Below, piece by piece: positions 48,025-57,109 of a stretch of DNA of 64,000 nt. The first letter of the stretch is position 1. Each line of letters opens with the position of its first letter. Origin of the DNA: Streptomyces sp. NBC_01283. GTDB lineage: Bacteria; Actinomycetota; Actinomycetes; Streptomycetales; Streptomycetaceae. The notes under the pieces are model-generated. The model did not search any database and was not told where the DNA came from. It saw only the letters and a list, made by a program, of their open reading frames with translations. The position numbers and the translations under genes are program-made. The stretch spans positions 5,369,001 through 5,433,000 of the forward strand of contig NZ_CP108430.1 in NCBI RefSeq assembly GCF_041435335.1, given 5' to 3'.

Positions 48025-48038
48025 CTTGATCCATCAAG
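48025..48038. promoter_or_regulatory. Palindrome upstream of the DivIVA-like gene
   Basis: CTTGATCCATCAAG is a perfect 6-bp inverted repeat around CC, 54 bases before the ATG. Possible operator. Confidence 0.4.
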
Positions 48039-48091
48039 ATGTGCGCCAATCGCGTAATGCGCGCGTGGTGCGTCGGAGGAGGGATTCAAGG

Positions 48092-48991
48092 ATGAGCAGC
48101 GGTGCAACGGCGTCGGAGCACGGCTTCGTCGCCGTGCGCGGACGTGGCTACCGTCCCGAGCAGGTGGACGCGTACGCCCTCGATCTGTCCCGGGACCGCG
48201 ACGGCGCGTGGGAGCGCGCCGCCCGGCTCACCGTCCTCGCCAAGGAGATGGAGGCGGAGGCGGAACGGCTGCGGGACGTCGTCTCGCGGCTCGCTCCTCA
48301 GACGTACGAGACGCTGGGCGAGCGCGCGCGGAACATCCTCGCCCTGAGCGAGGCGGAGGCCGTGGCCGTGGCGGCGTCGGCCGAGGCCGACGTGCAGCGC
48401 ATGACGGAGGCGGCGGAGTCGGAGGCGCGGGAGGTCCGTGAGGCCGCCCGTGCGTACGCCGACGAGATCCTCGGCGAGGCCGAGGAGCGGGCCCGGCAGC
48501 GGCTGCTCGCCTGCCGCGCGACCGCGGACGAGTCGCGGATCGCGGCCCGCCGTGACGTGAAGGAGTGGCGGGGCGAGGCCCTCGCCGCGCTGCGGGAGAT
48601 GCGGGAGCGCAGTGCCGCGCTCCTGGAGGAGCAGGAGAAGGAGCACGCCGAGCGCTGGGAGGCCGCCGAGCGGGAGATCGCCGCGCGGGAGGCCGCGGAG
48701 GAGGAGCGGGAGGCCGCGCTGGTCGCCGCCGCCGAGGCCCGCCTGTCCGAGGCGAAGCGGGCCTTCGCGGAGGCGGAGGAGTCCGCCAGGCATGGGCAGG
48801 AGGACGCGGAGGCGCGGGGCGCGGAGCTGGTCGCTGCCGCGGGGGTGCGGGAGGAGGCGATCTCCCGGGAGACGGAGCGGATGCTGCGGGAGCACGGGGA
48901 GGAGTGGGACGAGGTGCGGGCCCATATGGAGTACGTGCGCAGTAGCCTTGCGGCGCTTACGGGGAGGGCTGCCGCTGAGGGCGCGCCCTAG
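48092..48991 (+). CDS. DivIVA-like coiled-coil protein (cellulose-binding-protein family)
   Basis: A 299-residue protein that is almost entirely helical after an N-terminal DivIVA-like motif (GFVAVRGRGYRPEQVDAYAL, about residues 10-29). Long Ala/Glu/Arg coiled coils fill residues 40-280. Streptomyces annotate similar proteins as cellulose-binding; they relate to the polar-growth scaffolds Scy and FilP. A structural role at hyphal tips or septa is likely, but not shown. The ATG at 48092 has GGAGGAGGG 8 bases upstream, preferred over an in-frame start at 47993. It is followed by a C-tract and a long hairpin. Confidence 0.85.
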   Translation: MSSGATASEHGFVAVRGRGYRPEQVDAYALDLSRDRDGAWERAARLTVLAKEMEAEAERLRDVVSRLAPQTYETLGERARNILALSEAEAVAVAASAEADVQRMTEAAESEAREVREAARAYADEILGEAEERARQRLLACRATADESRIAARRDVKEWRGEALAALREMRERSAALLEEQEKEHAERWEAAEREIAAREAAEEEREAALVAAAEARLSEAKRAFAEAEESARHGQEDAEARGAELVAAAGVREEAISRETERMLREHGEEWDEVRAHMEYVRSSLAALTGRAAAEGAP

Positions 48992-49036
48992 CCTCCCCCC
49001 CCCACTCCCACTCCACCCCCACCCCCACCCCCCGGC
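48992..49036 (-). other. C-rich tract, G-quadruplex-forming on the minus strand
   Basis: A polypyrimidine run; read on the minus strand it has G-runs of 6, 5, 5 and 9 separated by single T or short TGGAGTGGGAGT spacers. This is a strong parallel G-quadruplex pattern just after the coiled-coil gene. Confidence 0.6.
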
Positions 49037-49095
49037 CCTCGCTCCCACCTCTCGCCCTCCCCGGTATGGCCGACGCGAGCCGCGCCGCTCTGGCG

Positions 49096-49158
49096 ATTGC
49101 AGGAAAGTCCCTGCGTCGTGCCCCGGAACGCGGCATGGCGCTGGGACTTTCCTGCGAT
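49096..49158. terminator. Very long hairpin between convergent genes
   Basis: Arms 49096-49122 and 49132-49158 pair over 26 positions with one T-T mismatch, including a perfect 13-bp block (49099-49111 with 49143-49155). It lies between the coiled-coil gene and the convergent symporter gene. It probably ends both transcripts, though it is longer than needed. Confidence 0.7.
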
Positions 49159-49221
49159 GAGCTAGGCCTTCGCGGGCGCTGCGTGACGCCAAGGCCGCTT
49201 CCGGCCGAGCCGTCCGACCGC

Positions 49222-50844
49222 TTACCCCCGCTTGACCCCCGCCAGGATCCACCCCTCCACCGCCTCGTACCGCCTGCGTTGTTCCTCCGCCTCTCGTGCG
49301 CCCGAGGACACCGTGCCGAGCCAGCCAAGGAGGAAGCCGAGGGGGATGGAGGCCAGGCCCGTGGTGGTGAAGGGGAACCAGTTGAAGTCGTGGTTCGGGA
49401 ACGCCGAAGTGGGAGCGCCCGAGACCAGGTTGGTGCCCGTCATGAGGATGACGGAGCCGAGCGTGCCGCCGATCAGGGTCCACAGCAGGCCCCTGCGGGT
49501 GTAGCGGCGCCAGAAGAGGCTGTAGACGAGCGCCGGGGCGAGCGCCGATGCGCCCAGGCAGAACGACAGCGTGACCAGTGGTTGCAGGTTGTGGTGCTGG
49601 ACCATGACCGCGAGGGCGATCGCCGGGCCTCCTATGGCGAGGGCCGAGACGCGGGCCAGGGTCATCTCGCGGCGCGGGGTGAGTTCCTTGCGGAGGCGGA
49701 TGTGCGCGAAGACGTCGTGGGCGAGGGAGTTGGCGCAGGCGAGGATCATTCCGGCGACCGAGGCGAGCAGTGTCAGGAAGATCGCCGTGGTGACCGTCGT
49801 GAAGACGAGGGTCTCCGCCGTCGACGCGTTCGCGCCGAACACCGCCCTGGAGCCGAGCAGGTACGCCGTGTTGCCCTGCGGGTCCGCCTGGGTGATCGCC
49901 GCCCGTCCGACCATCGCCGTCGCGCCGAAGCCGACGATCGCGATGACGAGGACGAACAGCGCCACCGACGACACCGCCCAGGACAGTGATCTGCGCACCT
50001 CGCGCGCACTGCGCGCCGTGTACATCCGCATCGTGACGTGCGGCAGGCACGCGCCGCCGAGTACCACCGTCAGCTCCGAACTGATCATGTCCAGGCGGGG
50101 GTTGGGTCCGCCCGAGAACTGGAGTCCGGACTGGAGGAAGGCCGGGCCGGCCCCGCTGCCCTTCTGGGCGGCGGCGAGCAGCGCGCCGAGGTCCCAGTCG
50201 AAGCGGCGCAGGATCAGGGCGGCGATGACCACTCCGGAGCCGAGCAGCATCACGATCTTCAGGATCTGGATGAGGGCGGTGCCCTTCATGCCGCCGATCG
50301 CCGCGTAACTGATCATGAGTGCGCCGAGTGCGACGACGCATCCCGTCTGCACGCCCTCGCCGGAGAATCCGAGGATGAAGGAGAGCAGGTCGCCCGCGCC
50401 CGCCAGCTGCACCAGCATCAGGGGGGTCAGTGCGGCCAGTGTCGCCGCGCAGGCGGTGATGCGTACGGCGCGGCCGGGCATCCGGCGGGCCAGTACGTCG
50501 CCCATGGTGAACTGGCCCGCGTTGCGCAGGGGTTCGGCGAGCAGGAACATCAGGAGCATCAGGGACAGGGCCGTGCTCAGGGCCAGGACGACTCCGTCGT
50601 AGCCGACGAGGGCGATGATTCCGCCCGTGCCGAGGACGGTCGCCGCCGAGATGTAGTCGCCCGCGATGGCCAGGCCGTTGCGCAGGGGCGAGAGGGTGCC
50701 GTATCCGGTGTAGAACTCGCCGAGGTCGTCGCGGTCGGGGCCCGTCATCACGCACAGGAGCAGGGTGAGGGTGACGACGGCGGTGAAGGCGACGAGGGAC
50801 ATGGCCTGGGCCGAGTCGGCGGCCAGGGTGCTGCCGGGGCTCAT
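49222..50844 (-). CDS. Sodium:solute symporter, acetate/monocarboxylate type
   Basis: A 540-residue transporter with about 13 membrane helices. GYGTLSPLRNGLAIAGDY, the FLGTGGIIALVGYDG-like helix, and AGDLLSFILGFSG match the ActP/MctC branch of the SSS family, which imports acetate, pyruvate or propionate with Na+ or H+. The ATG at 50844 has GGAGG 7 bases upstream and overlaps the stop of the DUF485-like gene (ATGA). That pairing (DUF485 with ActP) is the standard gene order for acetate permeases. The exact substrate is not known. Confidence 0.9.
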   Translation of the reverse strand: MSPGSTLAADSAQAMSLVAFTAVVTLTLLLCVMTGPDRDDLGEFYTGYGTLSPLRNGLAIAGDYISAATVLGTGGIIALVGYDGVVLALSTALSLMLLMFLLAEPLRNAGQFTMGDVLARRMPGRAVRITACAATLAALTPLMLVQLAGAGDLLSFILGFSGEGVQTGCVVALGALMISYAAIGGMKGTALIQILKIVMLLGSGVVIAALILRRFDWDLGALLAAAQKGSGAGPAFLQSGLQFSGGPNPRLDMISSELTVVLGGACLPHVTMRMYTARSAREVRRSLSWAVSSVALFVLVIAIVGFGATAMVGRAAITQADPQGNTAYLLGSRAVFGANASTAETLVFTTVTTAIFLTLLASVAGMILACANSLAHDVFAHIRLRKELTPRREMTLARVSALAIGGPAIALAVMVQHHNLQPLVTLSFCLGASALAPALVYSLFWRRYTRRGLLWTLIGGTLGSVILMTGTNLVSGAPTSAFPNHDFNWFPFTTTGLASIPLGFLLGWLGTVSSGAREAEEQRRRYEAVEGWILAGVKRG

Positions 50845-51332
50845 CGATTGGCCTCCAACTCCGCGAGTTTGCGCAGCCGTTCGGCCATCGGGTCGACCCT
50901 GCGGCGGGCGGTGGACTCGTAGAGCGCTAGGGCGATGAGGGTGACGGGGATCTGGCACAGGCCGAGCAGCAGGCCGGTGGAGAGGCCGCCGGAGACCGTG
51001 TTCGTCATCAGGGACGGGGCGAACGCGGAGAGGATCAGGAAGAGCGTGAAGTAGCCGAGTGCGGTGAGGGTGGCGACGCGGCGCTGCCAGCGGTAGGCGC
51101 TGCGCAGATGGCGCAGGTCGCTGTGGCGGCCGAGTGCGGGGTGGCGGGGGAGCCGCGGGGGTGGCGGGGGAGGTGGCGGCGCGACGGGCTGCCAGGGGTA
51201 GGTGGGGTACGAGGGGGAGGAGTCGTGCGGCGGGATGTGCGGCGTGTGGGGGCGGTAGGCGTGCTGGGGGTGTGGGGGGTATTGGGGAGGGGAGGAGCGG
51301 TCAGGGTTGTGGGGCTGGTGAGGGTAGGACAT
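50841..51332 (-). CDS. DUF485-like membrane protein
   Basis: A 163-residue protein. The first 70 residues are Pro/His/Tyr-rich and probably disordered. Residues 72-163 form a DUF485-like domain with two membrane helices (about 90-108 and 117-141) and a basic C-terminus (STARRRVDPMAERLRKL). DUF485 proteins accompany ActP-type permeases and are thought to assist them. It is translationally coupled to the symporter. AAGGAG lies 8 bases before the ATG. The long Pro-rich tail is unusual for the family, whose members are often about 100 residues. Confidence 0.82.
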   Translation of the reverse strand: MSYPHQPHNPDRSSPPQYPPHPQHAYRPHTPHIPPHDSSPSYPTYPWQPVAPPPPPPPPRLPRHPALGRHSDLRHLRSAYRWQRRVATLTALGYFTLFLILSAFAPSLMTNTVSGGLSTGLLLGLCQIPVTLIALALYESTARRRVDPMAERLRKLAELEANR

Positions 51333-51454
51333 CCCTGTTCTCCTTGCGCGGCGTCGGTCCGGTGCGGGACCGCAGGGAGCGAGAGGTGAGGAGCGAGCAC
51401 GTTACTCGTAAGTAGTGGAGCCGCGAAGGGTTTTGCGCATACTGATTGGTCGGT

Positions 51455-53089
51455 CTAGTCGGCCGGTCTGTTCACGGGGCTTTCGCGCGCGGCAAGTTCG
51501 GTGTTCTCCCTGCTCTGCGGGGCTCCCACCTCGTCGTTCCCCGGGGCGTCCGCCCCGATTACCGGAAACCGCCGGGGCGCCAGGAACACCAGTACGAGGA
51601 GTGCGAGCACCGCCGCGCACCCCGCCCCCACGTACACCGTGTCGACCGCCGAGTCGACGGCCCGGCGCAGCCGTTCGGGGTCGGCGACCGCTGCCGGGTC
51701 CTCCAGGGCGTGTGACACCGAGTCCAGGGAGCCCGCGCCGCCGAGCCGCGAGGTGAGGACTCCGTTGGCGACCGCGCCGAAGACCGCGGCGCCCAGGGTC
51801 TGGCCTATCTGGCGGCAGAAGAGGATCGACGCGGTGGCCGTGCCGCGCTCGGACCAGCCGACGGTGGACTGCACGCCCACGATCAGCGGCAGTTGGAAGA
51901 GACCGAGCGCCGCGCCGAGAAGCAGCATGATCAGCGCCGGCTGCCAGGCCTGCCCCGGGTAGGGCAGGAGCGGGAACGCGAAGAGGAAGAGCGCGGCCCC
52001 GCTGATGCCGACGAGCGCCGTGTCGCGGAAGCCCAGCCTGCGGTAGACGTGCTGGCTCAGGGCGGCGGAGACCGGCCAGCTCAGGGTCATCACGGAGAGC
52101 ACGAACCCGGCGGCGATCGGCGCGAGGCCGAGCACGGACTGGGCGTACGTCGGCAGGAACACCGTCGGCGCGACCATCAGGAGGCCGAGCGCGCCCAGGG
52201 CGAGGTTGACCGCCGCGATGGTGCGCCTGCGCCAGACCCAGCCGGGGATGATCGGCTCCGCCGCGCGCCGCTCGATGACCACGACGGCCCCCGCGAGCAG
52301 CAGTCCGCCGGTGAAGAGCGCGAGGGACGGCGCGGAGAGCCAGCCCCAGGCGACGCCGCCCTGCACGAGTGCGGTGAGCAGGACGCCGCCGCAGGCGAAG
52401 ACGGCCAGCGCGCCCGCCCAGTCGGTGCGCCCCCGGGCGCCGCCCGCCTCGCGCTGCGGCTCGTGGAGGTGGCGCACGATCAGCCAGAGGGCCACCGCCC
52501 CGATGGGCAGGTTGATCAGGAAGATCCAGCGCCAGTCGGCGTACGCGGCGATCAGACCGCCGAGCGCGGGGCCCGCGATCGACGAGGCGGCCCACACGGT
52601 CGACAACTTCGCCTGGATCTTCGGGCGTTCCTTGAGGGGGTAGAGGTCGGCGGCGAGCGTCTGCACCGTCCCCTGGAGCGCGCCGCCGCCCAGGCCCTGG
52701 ACGATGCGGAAGGCGATCAGCGCCCCCATGTTCCAGGCCACGGCGCACAGGGCCGAGCCGATCAGGAAGAGGATGCTGCCCGCGATGAGGACGGGCTTGC
52801 GGCCGAAGGTGTCGGAGAGCTTGCCGTAGATGGGCAGCGTGACGGTGACGGCGAGCAGATAGCCGGAGAAGAGCCAGGAGAAGACGGAGAAGCCGCCGAG
52901 GTCGCCGACGATCTGCGGGATGGCGGTCGAGACGATCGTGGCGTCCAGGGCGGCGAGGGCCATGGCGAGCATGAGCGCGGCGACGACGGGGCCGCGGCGT
53001 GGCCGTATCCGATCCGTGCCCGACGTCTGCGCGTTGTCGTCCTCGTCGTCCACGTCGTCCGCGTCCACCGAGATTCCTTCCCCCTGCAT
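51455..53089 (-). CDS. MFS exporter, DHA2 (EmrB/QacA) 14-TM family
   Basis: A 544-residue transporter with 14 predicted helices. Motif C-like and A-like segments of the DHA2 family are seen (LDATIVSTAIPQI in helix 1, GKLSDTFGRKPVL after helix 2, RIVQGLGGGALQG in helix 4). Such proteins expel drugs or secondary metabolites with protons. An acidic 30-residue N-terminal tail precedes helix 1. GGGAG lies 8 bases upstream of the ATG. No regulator gene is adjacent; a 402-base gap separates it from the divergent ABC transporter. Confidence 0.9.
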   Translation of the reverse strand: MQGEGISVDADDVDDEDDNAQTSGTDRIRPRRGPVVAALMLAMALAALDATIVSTAIPQIVGDLGGFSVFSWLFSGYLLAVTVTLPIYGKLSDTFGRKPVLIAGSILFLIGSALCAVAWNMGALIAFRIVQGLGGGALQGTVQTLAADLYPLKERPKIQAKLSTVWAASSIAGPALGGLIAAYADWRWIFLINLPIGAVALWLIVRHLHEPQREAGGARGRTDWAGALAVFACGGVLLTALVQGGVAWGWLSAPSLALFTGGLLLAGAVVVIERRAAEPIIPGWVWRRRTIAAVNLALGALGLLMVAPTVFLPTYAQSVLGLAPIAAGFVLSVMTLSWPVSAALSQHVYRRLGFRDTALVGISGAALFLFAFPLLPYPGQAWQPALIMLLLGAALGLFQLPLIVGVQSTVGWSERGTATASILFCRQIGQTLGAAVFGAVANGVLTSRLGGAGSLDSVSHALEDPAAVADPERLRRAVDSAVDTVYVGAGCAAVLALLVLVFLAPRRFPVIGADAPGNDEVGAPQSRENTELAARESPVNRPAD

Positions 53090-53491
53090 CTAATTGCTCC
53101 CGGTCACCTTCTCACCCGGTGCGCGTCCGGGGCAGGGGTGGAGAGCATCCCGGCAGGTGAGCCGGTGTCCGCTCGGCGGGAGGGTGGAGCGACCCCGAGA
53201 AAGGCTCCACCGGCAGGTGGAGATCACCTAGGGGTTTCTCCGTACTACGGACCGGGGGGCGTTCGTACTGCCGGAGGACGAGAAGGCTCCCGCCCGTTCT
53301 TAGATTGGCTTTATGCCGACGGGACGGGCCGGGGGAGACGCCGGGTCGGACCAGCCACACCTTCAGGGGTGGGGTTTTCCCCCGTAAAAGACTGCGCTGG
53401 GCACCAGCGCGCGGGAGCCGTCGGACGACCAGAATCTTTATCTGTAGCGAACACGCCTGACCTATCGCGTAACCGACTTAGGAGACTTACC
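53090..53491. promoter_or_regulatory. Divergent region, MFS exporter / MacB-type ABC transporter
   Basis: 402 bases without a convincing gene. It contains a 7-bp hairpin (CTCCACC at 53205-53211 with GGTGGAG at 53216-53222) and an imperfect repeat CGTACTACGG/CGTACTGCCGG near 53240-53275. AT-richer blocks around 53300-53325 and 53430-53450 are candidate promoters. The GGAGA ribosome-binding site of the ABC gene is at its end. Confidence 0.45.
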
Positions 53492-54280
53492 GTGACATCG
53501 GCTGTAACCATTCCCAGGCACGGGGGCACTGGAGGGCGTACGGCCGTGGCGGCACGGGCGCGCCAGGTCGTGAAGGCGTACGGATCCGGGGAGACCCGGG
53601 TCGTCGCGCTCGACGAGATCGACGTGGACATCGCCCGCGGGCAGTTCACCGCGATCATGGGTCCCTCCGGCTCCGGCAAGTCGACCCTGATGCACTGCCT
53701 CGCGGGCCTCGACACCGTCTCCTCCGGGCAGATCTACCTCGACGAGACCGAGATCACCGGCCTGAAGGACAAGAAGCTCACGCAGCTCCGGCGGGACCGG
53801 ATCGGCTTCATCTTCCAGGCGTTCAACCTCCTGCCCACGCTCAACGCCATCGAGAACATCACGCTCCCGATGGACATCGCGGGCCGCAAGCCCGACCGCG
53901 GCTGGCTGGACCAGGTCGTGGAGACCGTCGGTCTCGCGGGCCGCCTCAAGCACCGCCCGACCGAGCTCTCCGGCGGCCAGCAGCAGCGCGTCGCCGTGGC
54001 CCGCGCCCTCGCCGCGCGCCCCGAGATCATCTTCGGTGACGAGCCGACCGGAAACCTCGACTCCCGTGCCGGAGCGGAGGTGTTGGGCTTCCTGCGCAAG
54101 TCGGTGACCGAGCTCGGCCAGACCATCGTGATGGTCACGCACGACCCGGTGGCCGCCTCGTACGCGGACCGCGTGCTCTATCTCGCGGACGGCCGGATCG
54201 TCGACGAGATGTACTCGCCGACCGCCGAGACCGTCCTCGACCGCATGAAGGACTTCGACGCGCGGGGGCGTACGTCATGA
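53492..54280 (+). CDS. ABC transporter ATPase (MacB/LolD type)
   Basis: A 262-residue ATP-binding subunit of the MacB/LolD family. Walker A GPSGSGKST (57-65), Q-loop FQAFNLLPTLNA, signature LSGGQQQRVAVARAL, Walker B with DEPTGNLDS and the MVTHD switch are all present. The GTG at 53492 has GGAGA upstream and gives the usual length plus a 25-residue N-terminal extension. Its TGA overlaps the permease ATG. Such pairs act as mechanotransmitters that move lipoproteins, peptides or antibiotics; the substrate is unknown. Confidence 0.93.
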   Translation: MTSAVTIPRHGGTGGRTAVAARARQVVKAYGSGETRVVALDEIDVDIARGQFTAIMGPSGSGKSTLMHCLAGLDTVSSGQIYLDETEITGLKDKKLTQLRRDRIGFIFQAFNLLPTLNAIENITLPMDIAGRKPDRGWLDQVVETVGLAGRLKHRPTELSGGQQQRVAVARALAARPEIIFGDEPTGNLDSRAGAEVLGFLRKSVTELGQTIVMVTHDPVAASYADRVLYLADGRIVDEMYSPTAETVLDRMKDFDARGRTS

Positions 54281-56862
54281 CCGTCCTCAAGACCTCGATG
54301 CGCAACTTCTTCGCGCACAAGGGCCGCATGGCGCTCTCCGCCGTGGCCGTGATCCTGTCGGTGGCGTTCGTCTGCGGCACGCTCGTCTTCTCCGACACGA
54401 TGAACACGACGTTCGACAAGCTCTTCGCCGCGACGTCCGCCGACGTCACCGTCACCTCCAAGTCCGCGGCCGACCCCGGCGACAGGCCCGACTCGGGCAA
54501 GCCCGAGTCGATGCCCGCATCGGTCGTCGACCGGGCGAAGAAGGCGGACGGCGCCAAGTCCGCCGAGGGCGCGGTCAGCAGTGAGAGCGTCACCGTCGTC
54601 AACTCCGAGAAGAAGAACGTCGGCCCCACCAGCGGCGGTCCGACCATCGCGGGCAACTGGACGCACAACGACCTGCGTTCGATGGACATCACCTCCGGGC
54701 ACGCCCCGCGCGGACCCACCGACGTGATGATCGACGCCGACACCGCCGACAAGCACCACCTCAAGATCGGTGACGAGCTGCGCACCATCGCCGTCACCGG
54801 CGACCACACCGCCCGGATCTCCGGCATAGCCACCTTCAAGGTGACCAACCCCGGCGCCGCGATCGTCTACTTCGACACCGCGACCGCACAGCGCGAACTC
54901 CTCGGTGCCACCGGCCGGTTCACGCACGTCAACGTCACCGCCGCGCAGGGCGTCAGCGACGCGGTCCTCAAGAAGAACGTCGCCGAGGCCATGGGCGCCG
55001 ACGCCTCCGCGTACAAGGTGAAGACGCAGAAGGAGAGCTCGGACGACAACCGCAAAAGCGTCGGCAGCTTCCTGGACGTCATGAAGTACGCGATGCTCGG
55101 CTTCGCCGGGATCGCCTTCCTCGTCGGCATCTTCCTCATCATCAACACCTTCTCGATGCTGGTCGCCCAGCGCACCCGCGAGATCGGCCTGATGCGCGCC
55201 ATCGGGTCGAGTCGCAAGCAGGTCAACCGCTCCGTGCTCGTCGAGGCGCTGCTGCTCGGTGTCATCGGCTCGGTGCTCGGCGTCGGCGCGGGCGTCGGGC
55301 TCGCCATCGGCCTGATGCAGCTCATGTCCGGCATGGGCATGGAACTGTCCACCCAGGACCTCACCGTCAAGTGGACGACGCCCGTGGTGGGCATGGTCCT
55401 CGGCATCGTCGTCACCGTCCTCGCCGCCTACCTCCCCGCACGGCGCGCCGCCAAGGTCTCCCCGATGGCCGCCCTGCGCGACGCCGGGACCCCGGCCGAC
55501 GGCAAGGCGAGCGCCCTGCGCGCCGTCATCGGCCTGGTCCTCACCGGCGCCGGCGGCTTCGGCCTCTACACCGCCTCGCAGGCGGACAAGGCGAGCGAGG
55601 GCTCGCTCCTCCTCGGCGGTGGCGTGGTCCTCACGCTCATCGGCTTCGTCGTCATCGGCCCGGTCCTCGCCAACGGCGTGGTCCGCGTGATCAGCGTGCT
55701 GCTCCTGCGGATGTTCGGCCCCGTGGGACGGATGGCCGAGCGCAACGCCCTGCGCAATCCGCGCCGCACCGGCGCCACCGGCGCGGCCCTGATGATCGGC
55801 CTCGCGCTGGTCGCCTGCCTCTCCGTGGTCGGTTCCTCGATGGTCGCCTCCGCCACGGACGAGCTCGACAAGTCGGTCGGCGCGGACTTCATCATCCAGT
55901 CGAACAACAACCAGCAGATCACCCCGAAGGCCGCGAAGGCCCTGGAGAAGGCCGACCACGTCGCGCACATCACCCAGTACAAGGACATCAAGGCGGACCT
56001 GACGGCGCCGGACGGCAAGGTCGCCAAGGGCGTGGGCCTGAGCGTCGCCGACGCGACGTACGCACAGGACCTGCGCGCAGAGACGGTCGCAGGAAAGCTC
56101 ACCGACGCCTACAAGCCGGACTCCATGTCGGTCGGCGAGGACTTCGCCAAGGACCACGGCATCTCCGTGGGCGACAAGGTGAAGCTGGCCTTCGACCGCG
56201 GCCGCACGGGCGAGATGACGGTCAGGGCCCTCACGTCGAGCGACACCTCGATCGACTCGGGCGCGATGTACGTGAACATCACGACCGCCGCGAAGTACGT
56301 GCCCGGCGACCGGATGCCGCCGAACGAGATCATGTTCGCCAAGGCGGAGAAGGGCCAGCAGGACGCGGCGTACAAGTCGCTGAAGGCCGCCATGGCCGAC
56401 TACCCGCAGTACAAGGTCATGGACCAGACCGACTTCAAGCAGACCCTGAAGGACCAGGTCGGCCAGATGCTGAACATGGTCTACGGCCTGCTCGGCCTCG
56501 CGATCATCGTCGCCATCCTGGGCGTCGTGAACACCCTGGCCCTCTCGGTGGTCGAGCGGACCCGGGAGATCGGCCTGATGCGGGCGATCGGCCTCTCGCG
56601 CCGCCAGCTGCGCCGCATGATCCGCATGGAGTCGGTGGTCATCGCCCTCTTCGGCGCGCTGCTCGGCCTGGGGCTCGGCATGGGCTGGGGAGCGACGGCC
56701 CAGAAGCTGCTCGCCCTGGAGGGCCTGAAGGTCCTGGAGATCCCCTGGCCGACGATCATCACCGTCTTCATCGGCTCGGCCTTCGTGGGCCTGTTCGCGG
56801 CACTGGTCCCCGCCTTCAGGGCGGGCCGGATGAACGTCCTGAACGCCATCGCCACCGAATAG
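54277..56862 (+). CDS. FtsX/MacB-type ABC transporter permease, two FtsX units
   Basis: An 861-residue permease with two copies of the MacB-PCD plus FtsX layout. An N-terminal helix (about 15-38) is followed by a large outer domain (about 40-260), three helices (about 268-395), a linker with helices (about 410-470), a second outer domain (about 525-720) and three final helices. The repeated RTREIGLMRAIG motif (about 302 and 766) marks the two FtsX cytoplasmic turns. Large double-FtsX permeases are common in Actinobacteria, often in envelope-stress or peptide resistance. It is translationally coupled to its ATPase and ends in a strong terminator. Confidence 0.93.
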   Translation: MTVLKTSMRNFFAHKGRMALSAVAVILSVAFVCGTLVFSDTMNTTFDKLFAATSADVTVTSKSAADPGDRPDSGKPESMPASVVDRAKKADGAKSAEGAVSSESVTVVNSEKKNVGPTSGGPTIAGNWTHNDLRSMDITSGHAPRGPTDVMIDADTADKHHLKIGDELRTIAVTGDHTARISGIATFKVTNPGAAIVYFDTATAQRELLGATGRFTHVNVTAAQGVSDAVLKKNVAEAMGADASAYKVKTQKESSDDNRKSVGSFLDVMKYAMLGFAGIAFLVGIFLIINTFSMLVAQRTREIGLMRAIGSSRKQVNRSVLVEALLLGVIGSVLGVGAGVGLAIGLMQLMSGMGMELSTQDLTVKWTTPVVGMVLGIVVTVLAAYLPARRAAKVSPMAALRDAGTPADGKASALRAVIGLVLTGAGGFGLYTASQADKASEGSLLLGGGVVLTLIGFVVIGPVLANGVVRVISVLLLRMFGPVGRMAERNALRNPRRTGATGAALMIGLALVACLSVVGSSMVASATDELDKSVGADFIIQSNNNQQITPKAAKALEKADHVAHITQYKDIKADLTAPDGKVAKGVGLSVADATYAQDLRAETVAGKLTDAYKPDSMSVGEDFAKDHGISVGDKVKLAFDRGRTGEMTVRALTSSDTSIDSGAMYVNITTAAKYVPGDRMPPNEIMFAKAEKGQQDAAYKSLKAAMADYPQYKVMDQTDFKQTLKDQVGQMLNMVYGLLGLAIIVAILGVVNTLALSVVERTREIGLMRAIGLSRRQLRRMIRMESVVIALFGALLGLGLGMGWGATAQKLLALEGLKVLEIPWPTIITVFIGSAFVGLFAALVPAFRAGRMNVLNAIATE

Positions 56863-56887
56863 CTCCCGCTACGGGGGTGCGGGGGAG

Positions 56888-56922
56888 TCGGCCCCCGGCA
56901 GGCACTGCCTGCCGGGGGCCGA
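56888..56922 (+). terminator. Terminator after the ABC permease
   Basis: A perfect 17-bp inverted repeat (56888-56904 with 56906-56922) with a single central base, 25 bases after the permease stop. Confidence 0.85.
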
Positions 56923-57109
56923 TTCATGCGTGCGGGTCCGGCTCCCCGCCCGGGTGCCCCGCGGGCCGGATCGTGCCACCTGGCCTCGACGGCCAGCGGC
57001 TGTCACTCCGGAGTCGTACGCTGGAGACCCCCGGCCCGTATGACGTTGCCGGGCGGTTCGCGTTGCCCACCGCGCGCCCCCGAACCTGGACGGAAAGCGA
57101 AAGCCCAAC

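Larger units (their letters stand above)
47764..48091 (+). other. Intergenic region between the cluster and the DivIVA-like gene
   Basis: 328 bases without a gene. It contains the palindromic 17-mer at 47833, an inverted repeat CCGCCCAC/GTGGGCGG around it, and a 14-base palindrome at 48025. The left part probably terminates the toxin-like operon and the right part holds the promoter of the coiled-coil gene. Confidence 0.6.

Noticed and set aside
47993..48091. Longer N-terminus of the DivIVA-like protein
   Set aside because: The extra 33 residues are Arg-rich, unlike the family, and the start at 48092 has a strong ribosome-binding site.
53090..53491. Protein-coding start far upstream of the ABC ATPase
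   Set aside because: The frame is open to 51893 but crosses the MFS gene; homology begins only at the GTG at 53492.
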